This document shows, one piece after another, positions 1-5,717 of a DNA stretch of 6,348 nt. The notes under the pieces were generated by a model, which searched no databases, was not told the DNA's origin, and worked only from the letters and a program-made list of their open reading frames with translations. Position 1 is the first letter of the stretch. Each line of letters starts with the position of its first letter. This DNA is from Rhodoferax sp. OV413 (GTDB taxonomy: Bacteria; Pseudomonadota; Gammaproteobacteria; Burkholderiales; Burkholderiaceae_C). The stretch covers positions 1-6,348 of the forward strand of contig CAMATS010000136.1 in the NCBI GenBank assembly GCA_945861195.1, given 5' to 3'. The position numbers were made by a program, and so were the translations under genes.

Positions 1-1080
1 GTAAGCCTTTGTGTTGTACCCATGCCGCTTCATCAACTGATCGCGTTCGGCTGATTTGAGGTCTTCGCGCACCATTTCCTTGACCAACTCGTCAAAGGTG
101 ATTTTGGGCTCCCAACCAAGTTTCGCCTTGGCTTTGGAGGGGTCGCCAAGGAGCGTTTCAACCTCAGTAGGTCGAAAATAGCGCGGGTCAACGGAGACGA
201 TGCATTTGCCAGTGTCGTCATAACCCTTTTCGGTCAGACCTTCGCCGTCCCAACGCACAGCAATACCCAGCTCGTTCGCGGCAATATTGATAAAGTCCCG
301 CACGCTGTACTGCACCCCGGTGGCAATGACAAAGTCTTCTGGCTGCTCTTGCTGTAGCATGAGCCACTGCATTTCTACGTAATCCTTGGCATGCCCCCAG
401 TCGCGCAATGCATTGAGGTTTCCTAGGTAAAGGTGCTCTTGTAGGCCCAGTTTGATTCGCGCCAAAGCCCGGGTGATTTTTCGGGTAACAAAGTTTTCAC
501 CGCGAACAGGTGACTCGTGATTAAAGAGAATGCCGTTGCACGCGTACATGCCATAGGCCTCACGGTAGTTCACGGTGATCCAGTAAGCGTACAGCTTGGC
601 GACAGCATACGGGCTGCGAGGGTAAAAAGGAGTTGTCTCCTTTTGAGGGGCTTCTTGCACCAAGCCATATAGTTCAGAGGTAGAAGCCTGGTAGAAGCGT
701 GTTTTCTTTTCAAGCCCCAAGATGCGAATGGCTTCCAGCATGCGCAATGGGCCCATAGCATCCACATCTGCGGTGTACTCTGGTGACTCAAAGCTGACCG
801 CCACATGGCTCATGGCAGCCAGGTTATAGATCTCATGTGGCTGGATTTGCTGAATCAACCGAACCAGATTGGATGAATCAGTGAGATCCCCATGATGAAG
901 GAAGAAGCGAACTCCATCCTCATGAGGGTCATGATAGAGGTGATCAATCCTCGCCGTGTTGAAAGAGGAAGCTCGTCGTTTGATACCGTGGACGACATAT
1001 CCTTTTTCTAGCAGCAATTCAGCTAGATAAGAACCGTCTTGGCCGGTGATGCCAGTGATCAGGGCAACTTTTTGTGTCAT
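1..1080 (-). CDS. gmd: GDP-mannose 4,6-dehydratase (3' end beyond window)
   Basis: Catalyses the NADP-dependent conversion of GDP-D-mannose to GDP-4-keto-6-deoxy-D-mannose in the cytoplasm, the first committed step to GDP-L-fucose and related sugars. The frame is open for 360 codons from ATG at 1080 to the window edge; relatives have about 345-375 residues, so probably only a short C-terminal piece is missing. It is an extended SDR enzyme: dinucleotide-binding GITGQDG at residues 10-16, the family signature HGIKRRASSFNT just after, STSELYG at 133-139 (catalytic Thr134 and Glu136), and Y158-x3-K162. NHESPVRGENFVTRKI and LGNLNALRDWGHAKDYVE are further Gmd hallmarks. It starts 2 bp after the DUF4160 stop codon with no clear Shine-Dalgarno sequence, so translation is probably coupled. 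GC is about 45-47% in sampled lines, well below rmlB/rmlD. The order fcl before gmd is reversed from the common gmd-fcl arrangement. Confidence 0.96.
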   Translation of the reverse strand, partial: MTQKVALITGITGQDGSYLAELLLEKGYVVHGIKRRASSFNTARIDHLYHDPHEDGVRFFLHHGDLTDSSNLVRLIQQIQPHEIYNLAAMSHVAVSFESPEYTADVDAMGPLRMLEAIRILGLEKKTRFYQASTSELYGLVQEAPQKETTPFYPRSPYAVAKLYAYWITVNYREAYGMYACNGILFNHESPVRGENFVTRKITRALARIKLGLQEHLYLGNLNALRDWGHAKDYVEMQWLMLQQEQPEDFVIATGVQYSVRDFINIAANELGIAVRWDGEGLTEKGYDDTGKCIVSVDPRYFRPTEVETLLGDPSKAKAKLGWEPKITFDELVKEMVREDLKSAERDQLMKRHGYNTKAY

Positions 1081-1082
1081 GG

Positions 1083-1295
1083 TTAGTTTTTAAATTCAGG
1101 ATGAATTTCAATCCACGCTTGCATTAAGCGCGTACGACTAACCGGCAAATCACCAGTCAACAATGACGCATCGTTAATTGAGAAGACAGCCTCTGCGCCC
1201 TGATATTTACCGTGAATGTGGGGCAGCTTCTGCCTTTCATCATCAAAAAAATAAATATAGAAGATGATTCCATACAACATGCTAATTGCTGGCAT
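1083..1295 (-). CDS. Small DUF4160-family protein, possibly C-terminally short
   Basis: A 70-residue protein resembling the DUF4160 family (PF13711): an N-terminal MPAISMLYGIIFYIYFFD strand region, the PHIHGKY motif around residues 25-31 (compare PHFHxxY), a small beta segment AVFSIND, then GDLP and a helix ending AWIEIH. The family has no firmly established biochemical function; its genes often sit next to DUF2442 genes and the pair is sometimes suspected to be toxin-antitoxin-like. No DUF2442 partner is present here. Relatives as I recall them continue past the IH motif with a helix containing an E-L-x-x-W pattern; this one stops after HPEFKN, so it may have lost 10-20 residues. The start is supported by AAGG at 1302-1305, 6 nt upstream, overlapping the fcl stop. 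GC is about 41%, the lowest in the window. It sits inside the operon, same strand, between two enzymes of one pathway, but nothing shows a role in sugar synthesis. Confidence 0.8.
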   Translation of the reverse strand: MPAISMLYGIIFYIYFFDDERQKLPHIHGKYQGAEAVFSINDASLLTGDLPVSRTRLMQAWIEIHPEFKN

Positions 1296-1301
1296 AGCTG
1301 A

Positions 1302-1305
1302 CCTT
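1302..1305 (-). promoter_or_regulatory. Ribosome binding site of the DUF4160 gene
   Basis: On the minus strand the text reads TAAGG-TCAGCT-ATG: the AAGG Shine-Dalgarno core shares two bases with the fcl TAA stop and lies 6 nt before the DUF4160 start. This is the typical layout for translational coupling or re-initiation, and it supports expression of the small gene as part of the operon. Confidence 0.55.
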
Positions 1306-2272
1306 ATGTGTTAGCAGATAGGAATGCGGCATACGCTTGTACTAAACCATCAGCAAGCGCGGTACGCGCTTGCCAGCCAAGTACGTTCAGGCGGCTGCTG
1401 TCCATCAGCTTGCGGGGGGAGCCGTCGGGTTTGCTGGCGTCAAAGTCGATGAGGCCGTGGTAACCAATGGCATTACCCACGGCCAGTGCCAGTTCTTTAA
1501 TGGTGATGTCATCACCAAAGCCGATGTTGATGTGACTTTGCGTGGTCTGGGTGTGGGCGTCCAACGTAGTTTTGGGCAAGTTCATGACGAACACGCTGGC
1601 GGCAGCCATGTCGTCTACATACAAAAACTCACGCTTCGGGCTTCCGCTGCCCCAGATCGTGACCCAGGGGGCATTGCTGAGCTTGGCCTCATGAAAGCGG
1701 CGGATCAATGCAGGAATGACATGGCTGTTTTCCGGATGGTAGTTGTCTCCCGGGCCATACAGGTTGGTGGGCATAACGCTGCGATAGTCCAGGCCGTGGC
1801 TGGCACCGTATTGGCGGTTGTAGCTCTCGCACAACTTGATGCCGGCAATTTTGGCGATGGCGTAGGGCTCGTTGGTAGGCTCCAGTGGCCCGCTGAGCAG
1901 TGCAGACTCGGGCATGGGCTGGGCAGCCGTGCGCGGGTAAATACAGCTCGAGCCCAAGAACAGCAGTTTTTTAACGCCGTTGTGGAAGGCGGCGTCAACC
2001 ACATTGGCTTGGACCATCAGATTTTCGTAAATGAACTCTGCCGGGTAAGTGTTATTGGCATGGATACCGCCAACTTTGGCCGCAGCCATGTAGACTTGGT
2101 CTGGCTTTTCGGCGGCAAAAAACGCACGCACAGCCGCCTGGTTGGTCAGGTCCAATTCCTGGCGGGTGCGGGTGAGGACATCTACCCCAGCCTGCTGACG
2201 CAACACCCGAACAATGGCCGACCCCACCATGCCGCGATGGCCGGCTACATAGATACGGGGGCTTTTCGGCAT
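1304..2272 (-). CDS. fcl: GDP-L-fucose synthase (GDP-4-keto-6-deoxy-D-mannose epimerase/reductase)
   Basis: Carries out the 3,5-epimerisation and NADPH-dependent reduction of GDP-4-keto-6-deoxy-D-mannose to GDP-L-fucose, using the product of the gmd gene downstream. With the start at 2272 the protein has 322 residues, almost exactly the E. coli length of 321, and begins MPKSPRIYVAGHRGMVGSA as family members do. The in-frame ATG at 2299 would add nine residues with no family match; neither start has a strong Shine-Dalgarno sequence. Visible motifs: GHRGMVG at 11-17 (NADP binding), GSSCIYP at 107-113 (Ser108 and Cys110), Y137-x3-K141, and the NSHVIPA segment with His184, matching catalytic Ser107, Cys109, Tyr136, Lys140 and His179 of the E. 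coli enzyme. REFLYVDDMA is also typical. It begins 54 bp after rmlD. Sampled GC is about 56%, between the rml genes and gmd. Confidence 0.96.
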   Translation of the reverse strand: MPKSPRIYVAGHRGMVGSAIVRVLRQQAGVDVLTRTRQELDLTNQAAVRAFFAAEKPDQVYMAAAKVGGIHANNTYPAEFIYENLMVQANVVDAAFHNGVKKLLFLGSSCIYPRTAAQPMPESALLSGPLEPTNEPYAIAKIAGIKLCESYNRQYGASHGLDYRSVMPTNLYGPGDNYHPENSHVIPALIRRFHEAKLSNAPWVTIWGSGSPKREFLYVDDMAAASVFVMNLPKTTLDAHTQTTQSHINIGFGDDITIKELALAVGNAIGYHGLIDFDASKPDGSPRKLMDSSRLNVLGWQARTALADGLVQAYAAFLSANT

Positions 2273-2326
2273 AACTGGCTTAATTTTCGCACAGCCCATT
2301 GGCTAAACCGGGGGGCAGCGTCAACA

Positions 2327-3217
2327 TCACGCCAACTCACCCATCATCCTGCCCACCCCCTGCTCCCACCGCGGCAGCGTTAGCCCAAAGCAGTGCTGCA
2401 GCTTCGTGGTGTCGAGTCGCGAGTTGAGCGGTCGCCGGGCGGCGGTGGTGAAGGCGCTGCTGGGCACTGCCACCACCTCGGTTGCTTTGATTTTTATGGC
2501 GCTGTGCATCAGCCGGGCGCAGGCCAGCACCTGATTGGCATAGCCATGCCAGCTGGTCTCGCCGCTGGCAGCCAGGTGGTATAGGCCGGCATCATGGGGC
2601 TGGCGCAGGCATTGGCGGATCGCATGAGCGGTAACGTCGGCGATCAACTCGGCACCCGTCGGTGCGCCAAACTGGTCGTCGATGACGGTCAGGCGTTCGC
2701 GCTCCTGGGCCAGGCGCAACATGGTTTTGGCGAAGTTGGTGCCGCGCGCGGCATAGACCCAGCTGGTGCGGAAAATCAGGTGCTGCGCACAGGCGGCCTG
2801 GATCAGCCGCTCGCCTTCTAGCTTGGTGCGACCATATACACTTAGCGGGGCCGGCGTATCGGCTTCGGCCCAAGGGCGGCTGCCGCTGCCGTCGAACACA
2901 TAGTCAGTGCTGTAGTGCACCAGCAAGGCGCCGATGTTGGTGGCCTCGCGCGCCAAGACGCCGGGCGCCAGGGCATTGAGGGTGTGGGCCAACTCGGGCT
3001 CGCTTTCAGCCCGGTCCACCGCCGTGTGCGCGGCTGCATTGACGATCACATCGGGCCACACGGTTTGCACAGTTCGCGCCAGGCCGTCCAAATTGCTGAG
3101 GTCGCCGCACAGGTCCGAATCCTCACGGCACGGCGCCACCAGTTCACCCAGCGGTGCCAGACTGCGCTGCAGTTCCCAGCCAACCTGACCGTTTTTGCCG
3201 AGCAGCAGGATTTTCAT
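2327..3217 (-). CDS. rmlD: dTDP-4-dehydrorhamnose reductase
   Basis: Last enzyme of dTDP-L-rhamnose synthesis: reduces dTDP-4-dehydro-L-rhamnose (6-deoxy-L-lyxo-4-hexulose) with NAD(P)H. The chosen start at 3217 gives 296 residues, close to the roughly 299 of E. coli RmlD, and the family N-terminus MKILLLGKNGQVG with the nucleotide-binding GKNGQVG at residues 7-13. The upstream ATG at 3256 would add 13 unrelated residues read from inside rmlB. Further signatures are NAAAHTAVDRAE (60-71), STDYVFDG (103-110), Y128-x3-K132, RTSWVY (150-155), DQFGAPTG (181-188) and the C-terminal RRPLNSRLDTTKL. The ATG shares bases with the rmlB TGA stop (ATGA), and no Shine-Dalgarno sequence is visible, so translation is probably coupled. 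After rmlD one would often find rmlA and rmlC; here fcl follows instead. Confidence 0.96.
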   Translation of the reverse strand: MKILLLGKNGQVGWELQRSLAPLGELVAPCREDSDLCGDLSNLDGLARTVQTVWPDVIVNAAAHTAVDRAESEPELAHTLNALAPGVLAREATNIGALLVHYSTDYVFDGSGSRPWAEADTPAPLSVYGRTKLEGERLIQAACAQHLIFRTSWVYAARGTNFAKTMLRLAQERERLTVIDDQFGAPTGAELIADVTAHAIRQCLRQPHDAGLYHLAASGETSWHGYANQVLACARLMHSAIKIKATEVVAVPSSAFTTAARRPLNSRLDTTKLQHCFGLTLPRWEQGVGRMMGELA

Positions 3218-4287
3218 GCGTTGTTGGTCTGCGGGTCGTATTGCTTGGCCACCCAATCACGGTACGCCCCACTTTGCACATGGGCCACCCAGTCGGGGTG
3301 CGCCAGGTACCACTGCACGGTTTTGCGGATGCCGGTGTCAAAGGTCTCCGTGGGGCGCCAGCCCAGCTCTTGCTCGATCTTGCGCGCGTCGATGGCGTAG
3401 CGGCGGTCATGGCCGGGGCGGTCTTTGACAAAGCTGATCTGGCTGCGGTAGCTTTGGCCGTCGGCGCGCGGGCGCAGTTCATCGAGCAGGGCGCACACGG
3501 TATGCACGATCTCCAGGTTGGGCTTTTCGTTCCAGCCGCCTACGTTGTACACCTCACCCAACCGGCCGGCCTGCAGCACACGGCGGATGGCGCTGCAATG
3601 GTCGGCCACATACAGCCAGTCGCGGATTTGCTGGCCGTCGCCGTACACCGGCAAGGGCTTGCCCGCCAGCGCGTTGACGATCATCAGCGGAATGAGTTTT
3701 TCTGGGAAGTGATAGGGGCCGTAGTTGTTGCTGCAGTTGGTGGTGAGCACGGGCAGGCCGTAAGTGTGGTGCCAGGCCCGCACCAGATGGTCGCTGGCGG
3801 CCTTGCTGGCCGAGTAGGGGCTGTTGGGCTCATAGCGGTGGGTTTCGGTAAATGCCGCATCCCCCGGCCCCAAGCTGCCGTAGACCTCGTCGGTGGACAC
3901 ATGCAAGAAACGGAAGGCGGCGCGCTCGGCATCGCCCAGGCCCTGCCAGTAGGCGCGCACGCTTTGCAGCAGGCGTGTGGTGCCCACCACATTGGTCTGG
4001 ATAAAGTCTTCCGGGCCGTGGATGGAGCGATCGACATGGCTTTCGGCGGCAAAGTTGACCACGGCGCGGGGTTGGTGTTGCGCCAGCAGCTGGGGCAGCA
4101 GGGCTGCGTCGCCGATATCACCCTGCACAAACACGTGGCGGGCATCCCCCTGCAGGGCGGCCAGGTTTTCCGGGTTGCCAGCGTAGGTGAGTTTGTCCAG
4201 ATTGAGCACCGGCTCATCCAACGCGCCTAGCCAGTCCAACACAAAATTGGCACCGATGAAGCCGGCGCCGCCGGTGACCAGAATCAT
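3214..4287 (-). CDS. rmlB: dTDP-glucose 4,6-dehydratase
   Basis: Second enzyme of the dTDP-L-rhamnose route: NAD-dependent dehydration of dTDP-D-glucose to dTDP-4-keto-6-deoxy-D-glucose. The protein has 357 residues (E. coli RfbB about 361). It opens MILVTGGAGFIGANF with the Rossmann GGAGFIG at 6-12. It also has NFAAESHVDRSI at 78-89, FLHVSTDEVYG with Thr132, Asp133 and Glu134 corresponding to the catalytic TDE triad, Y158-x3-K162, TNCSNNYGPYHFPEKLIP, and IRDWLYVADH, all diagnostic of RmlB rather than other extended SDR sugar enzymes. It is the first gene of the minus-strand operon, faces away from the phasin gene, and overlaps rmlD by 4 bp. Sampled GC is about 63%. The region before its start has only a weak Shine-Dalgarno match (GTGGGT) but contains the nested inverted repeat at 4313-4368. 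Confidence 0.97.
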   Translation of the reverse strand: MILVTGGAGFIGANFVLDWLGALDEPVLNLDKLTYAGNPENLAALQGDARHVFVQGDIGDAALLPQLLAQHQPRAVVNFAAESHVDRSIHGPEDFIQTNVVGTTRLLQSVRAYWQGLGDAERAAFRFLHVSTDEVYGSLGPGDAAFTETHRYEPNSPYSASKAASDHLVRAWHHTYGLPVLTTNCSNNYGPYHFPEKLIPLMIVNALAGKPLPVYGDGQQIRDWLYVADHCSAIRRVLQAGRLGEVYNVGGWNEKPNLEIVHTVCALLDELRPRADGQSYRSQISFVKDRPGHDRRYAIDARKIEQELGWRPTETFDTGIRKTVQWYLAHPDWVAHVQSGAYRDWVAKQYDPQTNNA

Positions 4288-4312
4288 TTGTTACCCACTT
4301 GAAGTTGACAAA

Positions 4313-4368
4313 GCCCGCCTGACAGGTGGTGATTTGAGGCGAGATTATCACCGAGGGGTCAGGCGGCC
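4313..4368. repeat. Nested inverted repeat between rmlB and the phasin gene
   Basis: The outer arms CCGCCTGAC (4315-4323) and GTCAGGCGG (4358-4366) are perfect 9-bp inverted copies, reaching 11 positions with one mismatch (4313-4323 with 4358-4368). Inside them lies a second perfect pair, GGTGAT (4328-4333) and ATCACC (4347-4352), around a 13-nt loop. The left arm also overlaps a short palindrome CCTG-A-CAGG (4318-4326). On the minus strand a -10-like GATAAT (4349-4344) lies in the inner loop and right arm, without a good -35 box. The element starts 26 bp upstream of rmlB. It could be an operator over the rmlB promoter or a leader hairpin in the rmlB mRNA; only a TTT follows the stem, so it is a poor intrinsic terminator. 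The repeat is directly visible; its function is inference. Confidence 0.6.
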
Positions 4369-4387
4369 CAGGGCCAACAGATTAGGC

Positions 4388-4403
4388 TGGCACCCCTACC
4401 GCT
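4388..4403 (+). promoter_or_regulatory. Weak sigma-54-like -24/-12 element upstream of the phasin gene
   Basis: TGGCAC followed by five bases and CCGCT compares with the sigma-54 consensus TGGCAC-N5-TTGCW. The -24 half is perfect, and the GG and GC dinucleotides have the correct 10-bp gap, but the two T positions before GC are C. A transcript would start near 4415, leaving a leader of about 70 nt before the phasin ATG. A chance match is quite possible in GC-rich DNA. No convincing sigma-70 promoter for the phasin gene was found either. Confidence 0.2.
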
Positions 4404-4475
4404 GGGCCCCGGCAGGGGGTAAAGTCAGTCGAATACAAGCAGGCCTCGACACCCCGCCCCAACACCTCAACACTT

Positions 4476-4480
4476 GGAGA
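4476..4480 (+). promoter_or_regulatory. Ribosome binding site of the phasin gene
   Basis: GGAGA lies 7 nt before the ATG at 4488 and is the clearest Shine-Dalgarno sequence in the window. It fixes the phasin start and fits a protein made in quantity. Confidence 0.7.
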
Positions 4481-4487
4481 TGCCCCC

Positions 4488-5003
4488 ATGGCCAAATCTG
4501 CACAAAAATCCGGCACTGCAAAAACCCAAGCCGCCGCCCCCCCTCTGGGCGATGCCGTGCGCGACTCGGCGCAGCAAATTTGGCAGGCCGGCCTGGGCGC
4601 CTTTCACCGTGCCCAGGCCGAGGGCAGCAAGGCCTTTGAGGCCCTGGTCAACGAAGGCGTTGCCATGCAGCGCAAAACCCAATCTGCAGCGCAGGCCAAG
4701 CTGGCCGAGGCCAGCAGTCGGGCGTCTGAGTTGGCTGCGGAGGTGTCCTCCAAAGCCTCTGGCCAATGGGGCAAGTTGGAGACCATTTTTGAAGACCGGG
4801 TGGCCCGGGCCATGCACAAGCTGGGTATGCCCTCAGCCCAAGACCTCCATGCTCTGGCAGCCCGGCTCGACGAACTTAGCCGCGCGGTACAGGCCTTGTC
4901 GGCCAAGACTGGCCGCAGCGCGCCCGCCAAAAAAGTGGCGGCTAAAAAAGTGGCGGTTAAGCGCAGGTCGCCGCCCCGGGCTACGGGCAGTGGCCGAGTG
5001 TGA
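4488..5003 (+). CDS. Phasin family protein (PHA granule-associated) with basic tail
   Basis: Phasins coat the surface of intracellular polyhydroxyalkanoate granules and control their number and size. This 171-residue protein matches the Pseudomonas PhaI/PhaF-type phasin family (PF05597): a short polar N-terminus, then an amphipathic helical stretch from about residue 18 (DSAQQIWQAGLGAFHRAQAEGSKAFEALVNEG, split here only by description) rich in Ala, Gln, Glu and Lys, and a second helical part with LGMPSAQDLHALAARLDELSRAVQAL near 113-138 that looks like a coiled coil for oligomerisation. From about residue 145 the tail is Lys/Arg/Ala-rich (AKKVAAKKVAVKRR), a short version of the histone-H1-like tail of PhaF, which can bind DNA; DNA binding here is inference. 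The tail is encoded by two 13-bp identical DNA repeats (4929-4941 and 4944-4956). Good ribosome binding site; the TetR gene follows 9 bp later. Confidence 0.88.
   Translation: MAKSAQKSGTAKTQAAAPPLGDAVRDSAQQIWQAGLGAFHRAQAEGSKAFEALVNEGVAMQRKTQSAAQAKLAEASSRASELAAEVSSKASGQWGKLETIFEDRVARAMHKLGMPSAQDLHALAARLDELSRAVQALSAKTGRSAPAKKVAAKKVAVKRRSPPRATGSGRV
4929..4956 (+). repeat. Two direct repeats in the phasin tail
   Basis: The 13-mer AAAAAAGTGGCGG occurs at 4929-4941 and again at 4944-4956, a 15-bp period that preserves the reading frame and encodes two copies of an AKKVA unit. Such in-frame tandem units in histone-like tails can expand or contract by slippage between strains. Confidence 0.7.
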
Positions 5004-5012
5004 TGGCCGACC

Positions 5013-5681
5013 ATGGCCAAGAAAGCACCCCGGCGCACGGCTGAGCGTATTCTGGAGGTTTCGCTTGCGCTGTTCAACCGCTTTGGCGAGCCCAATGTCT
5101 CTACCACGCTGATCTCTCACGAACTCAGCATCAGCCCGGGCAACCTGTACTACCACTACCCGGCCAAAGAGGCGCTGGTCAATGCGCTATTTGATCGTTT
5201 TGAGCGGGACATTGATGTGCTGCTGGGGGCGAGTGATGGCGTGCAAAATGTCGAGGACGCCTGGTTTTTTTTGCACAGCCTGTTTGAGCTGATCTGGCAG
5301 TACCGGTTTTTATACCGCGACCTCAATGACCTGCTGAGCAAAAACCGGCGGCTCGAGACCCATCTGAAATCGGTTCTTATTCACAAGACAGAGGCCTTCA
5401 AGTCTATGCTGCAAGGCATGTCGCGCGCCGGCGCGCTGCAGATGGATGGGTCTTCGGTTGACACCACAGCGCAGTGCATGGTGGTGGTGCTGAGCTACTG
5501 GCTGAGTTTTGAATACGTGCAAAACCCTCGCAGTGCGCTTGAGCCAGACAGGGGGCAAGCAGCCCTGGTGCGGGGTGCGCTGCATGTGCTTAACCTCTTG
5601 CTGCCTTACCTCGAGCCCGATCAGCGCCTGCACTTGCGCACCCTGGCCCAAGCCTACCAGGCCCAAACAGACCAGGCCTGA
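5013..5681 (+). CDS. TetR/AcrR-family transcriptional regulator linked to phasin gene
   Basis: A 222-residue regulator. The N-terminal DNA-binding domain spans about residues 8-55: helix 1 TAERILEVSLALFNRFGE, then the helix-turn-helix VSTTLISHELSISPGNLYYHYPAKEAL, with the NLYYHYPAKEALV segment characteristic of TetR proteins. The C-terminal part (about 65-222) is all helical and would hold the ligand pocket and dimer interface; it lacks similarity to any ligand class I can name, but resembles the TetR C-terminal type with conserved WFFLHSLFELIWQYRFLYRDLNDLL common in betaproteobacteria. The start at 5013 is the only option near the 5' end, because an in-frame stop lies 12 bp upstream. It begins 9 bp after the phasin stop, so the two are probably co-transcribed and it may control the phasin operon. 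An acyl-CoA or PHA-related ligand is a guess from context. Its closest well-known functional parallel is PhaD of Pseudomonas PHA clusters, but orthology is not shown. Confidence 0.88.
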   Translation: MAKKAPRRTAERILEVSLALFNRFGEPNVSTTLISHELSISPGNLYYHYPAKEALVNALFDRFERDIDVLLGASDGVQNVEDAWFFLHSLFELIWQYRFLYRDLNDLLSKNRRLETHLKSVLIHKTEAFKSMLQGMSRAGALQMDGSSVDTTAQCMVVVLSYWLSFEYVQNPRSALEPDRGQAALVRGALHVLNLLLPYLEPDQRLHLRTLAQAYQAQTDQA

Positions 5682-5682
5682 G

Positions 5683-5717
5683 GGCAAGCCTTGCCAGCGC
5701 CCAACACTCGGGCTGGC
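5683..5717 (+). repeat. Two adjacent palindromes between the TetR and acyl-CoA-binding genes
   Basis: GGCAAG-C-CTTGCC (5683-5695) is a perfect 13-bp palindrome 1 bp after the TetR stop codon. Sharing three bases with it, GCCAGCGCCC (5693-5702) pairs with GGGCTGGC (5710-5717) as an 8-bp stem with a 2-nt bulge and a 7-nt loop. No T-run follows, so this is not a standard intrinsic terminator. It may be an operator, a processing hairpin or a weak terminator for the phasin-TetR transcript. A GATAAT at 5718-5723 follows directly but has no well-placed -35 box. The rest of the 92-bp gap up to the next start shows nothing I can identify. Confidence 0.45.

Noticed and set aside
2270..2299. Upstream fcl start at 2299
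   Set aside because: It adds nine residues with no match to family N-termini and has no Shine-Dalgarno sequence; the start at 2272 gives the expected length. It cannot be fully excluded.
2273..2326. Internal promoter between rmlD and fcl
   Set aside because: A TTGACG is present on the minus strand, but no -10-like hexamer lies at suitable spacing; the 54-bp gap shows only a weak 4-bp hairpin.
1370..2383. Long plus-strand open frame (337 codons) opposite fcl
   Set aside because: It lies antisense to a fully supported fcl gene, its translation shows no recognisable motif, and long antisense frames are common opposite GC-rich genes.
3154..4230. Long plus-strand open frame (358 codons) opposite rmlB
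   Set aside because: Antisense shadow of rmlB: rich in Val, Gly, Ala and His with no domain, while rmlB on the other strand has every family motif.
4305..4310. Perfect -35 hexamer TTGACA on the plus strand upstream of the phasin gene
   Set aside because: Bases at 16-18 bp spacing match the -10 consensus in three of six positions at best, and a start there would give a leader of about 150 nt; not enough to call a promoter.
4310..4330. Possible JUMPstart/ops (RfaH) element in the rmlB leader
   Set aside because: The minus strand reads GGCGGGCTTTG, which shares only the first five bases of the ops core GGCGGTAG, so this does not support an RfaH recruitment site.
4604..5107. Minus-strand open frame across the phasin and TetR genes
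   Set aside because: It spans two well-supported plus-strand genes, has a low-complexity Ser/Arg/Ala composition, and no ribosome binding site or family match was seen.
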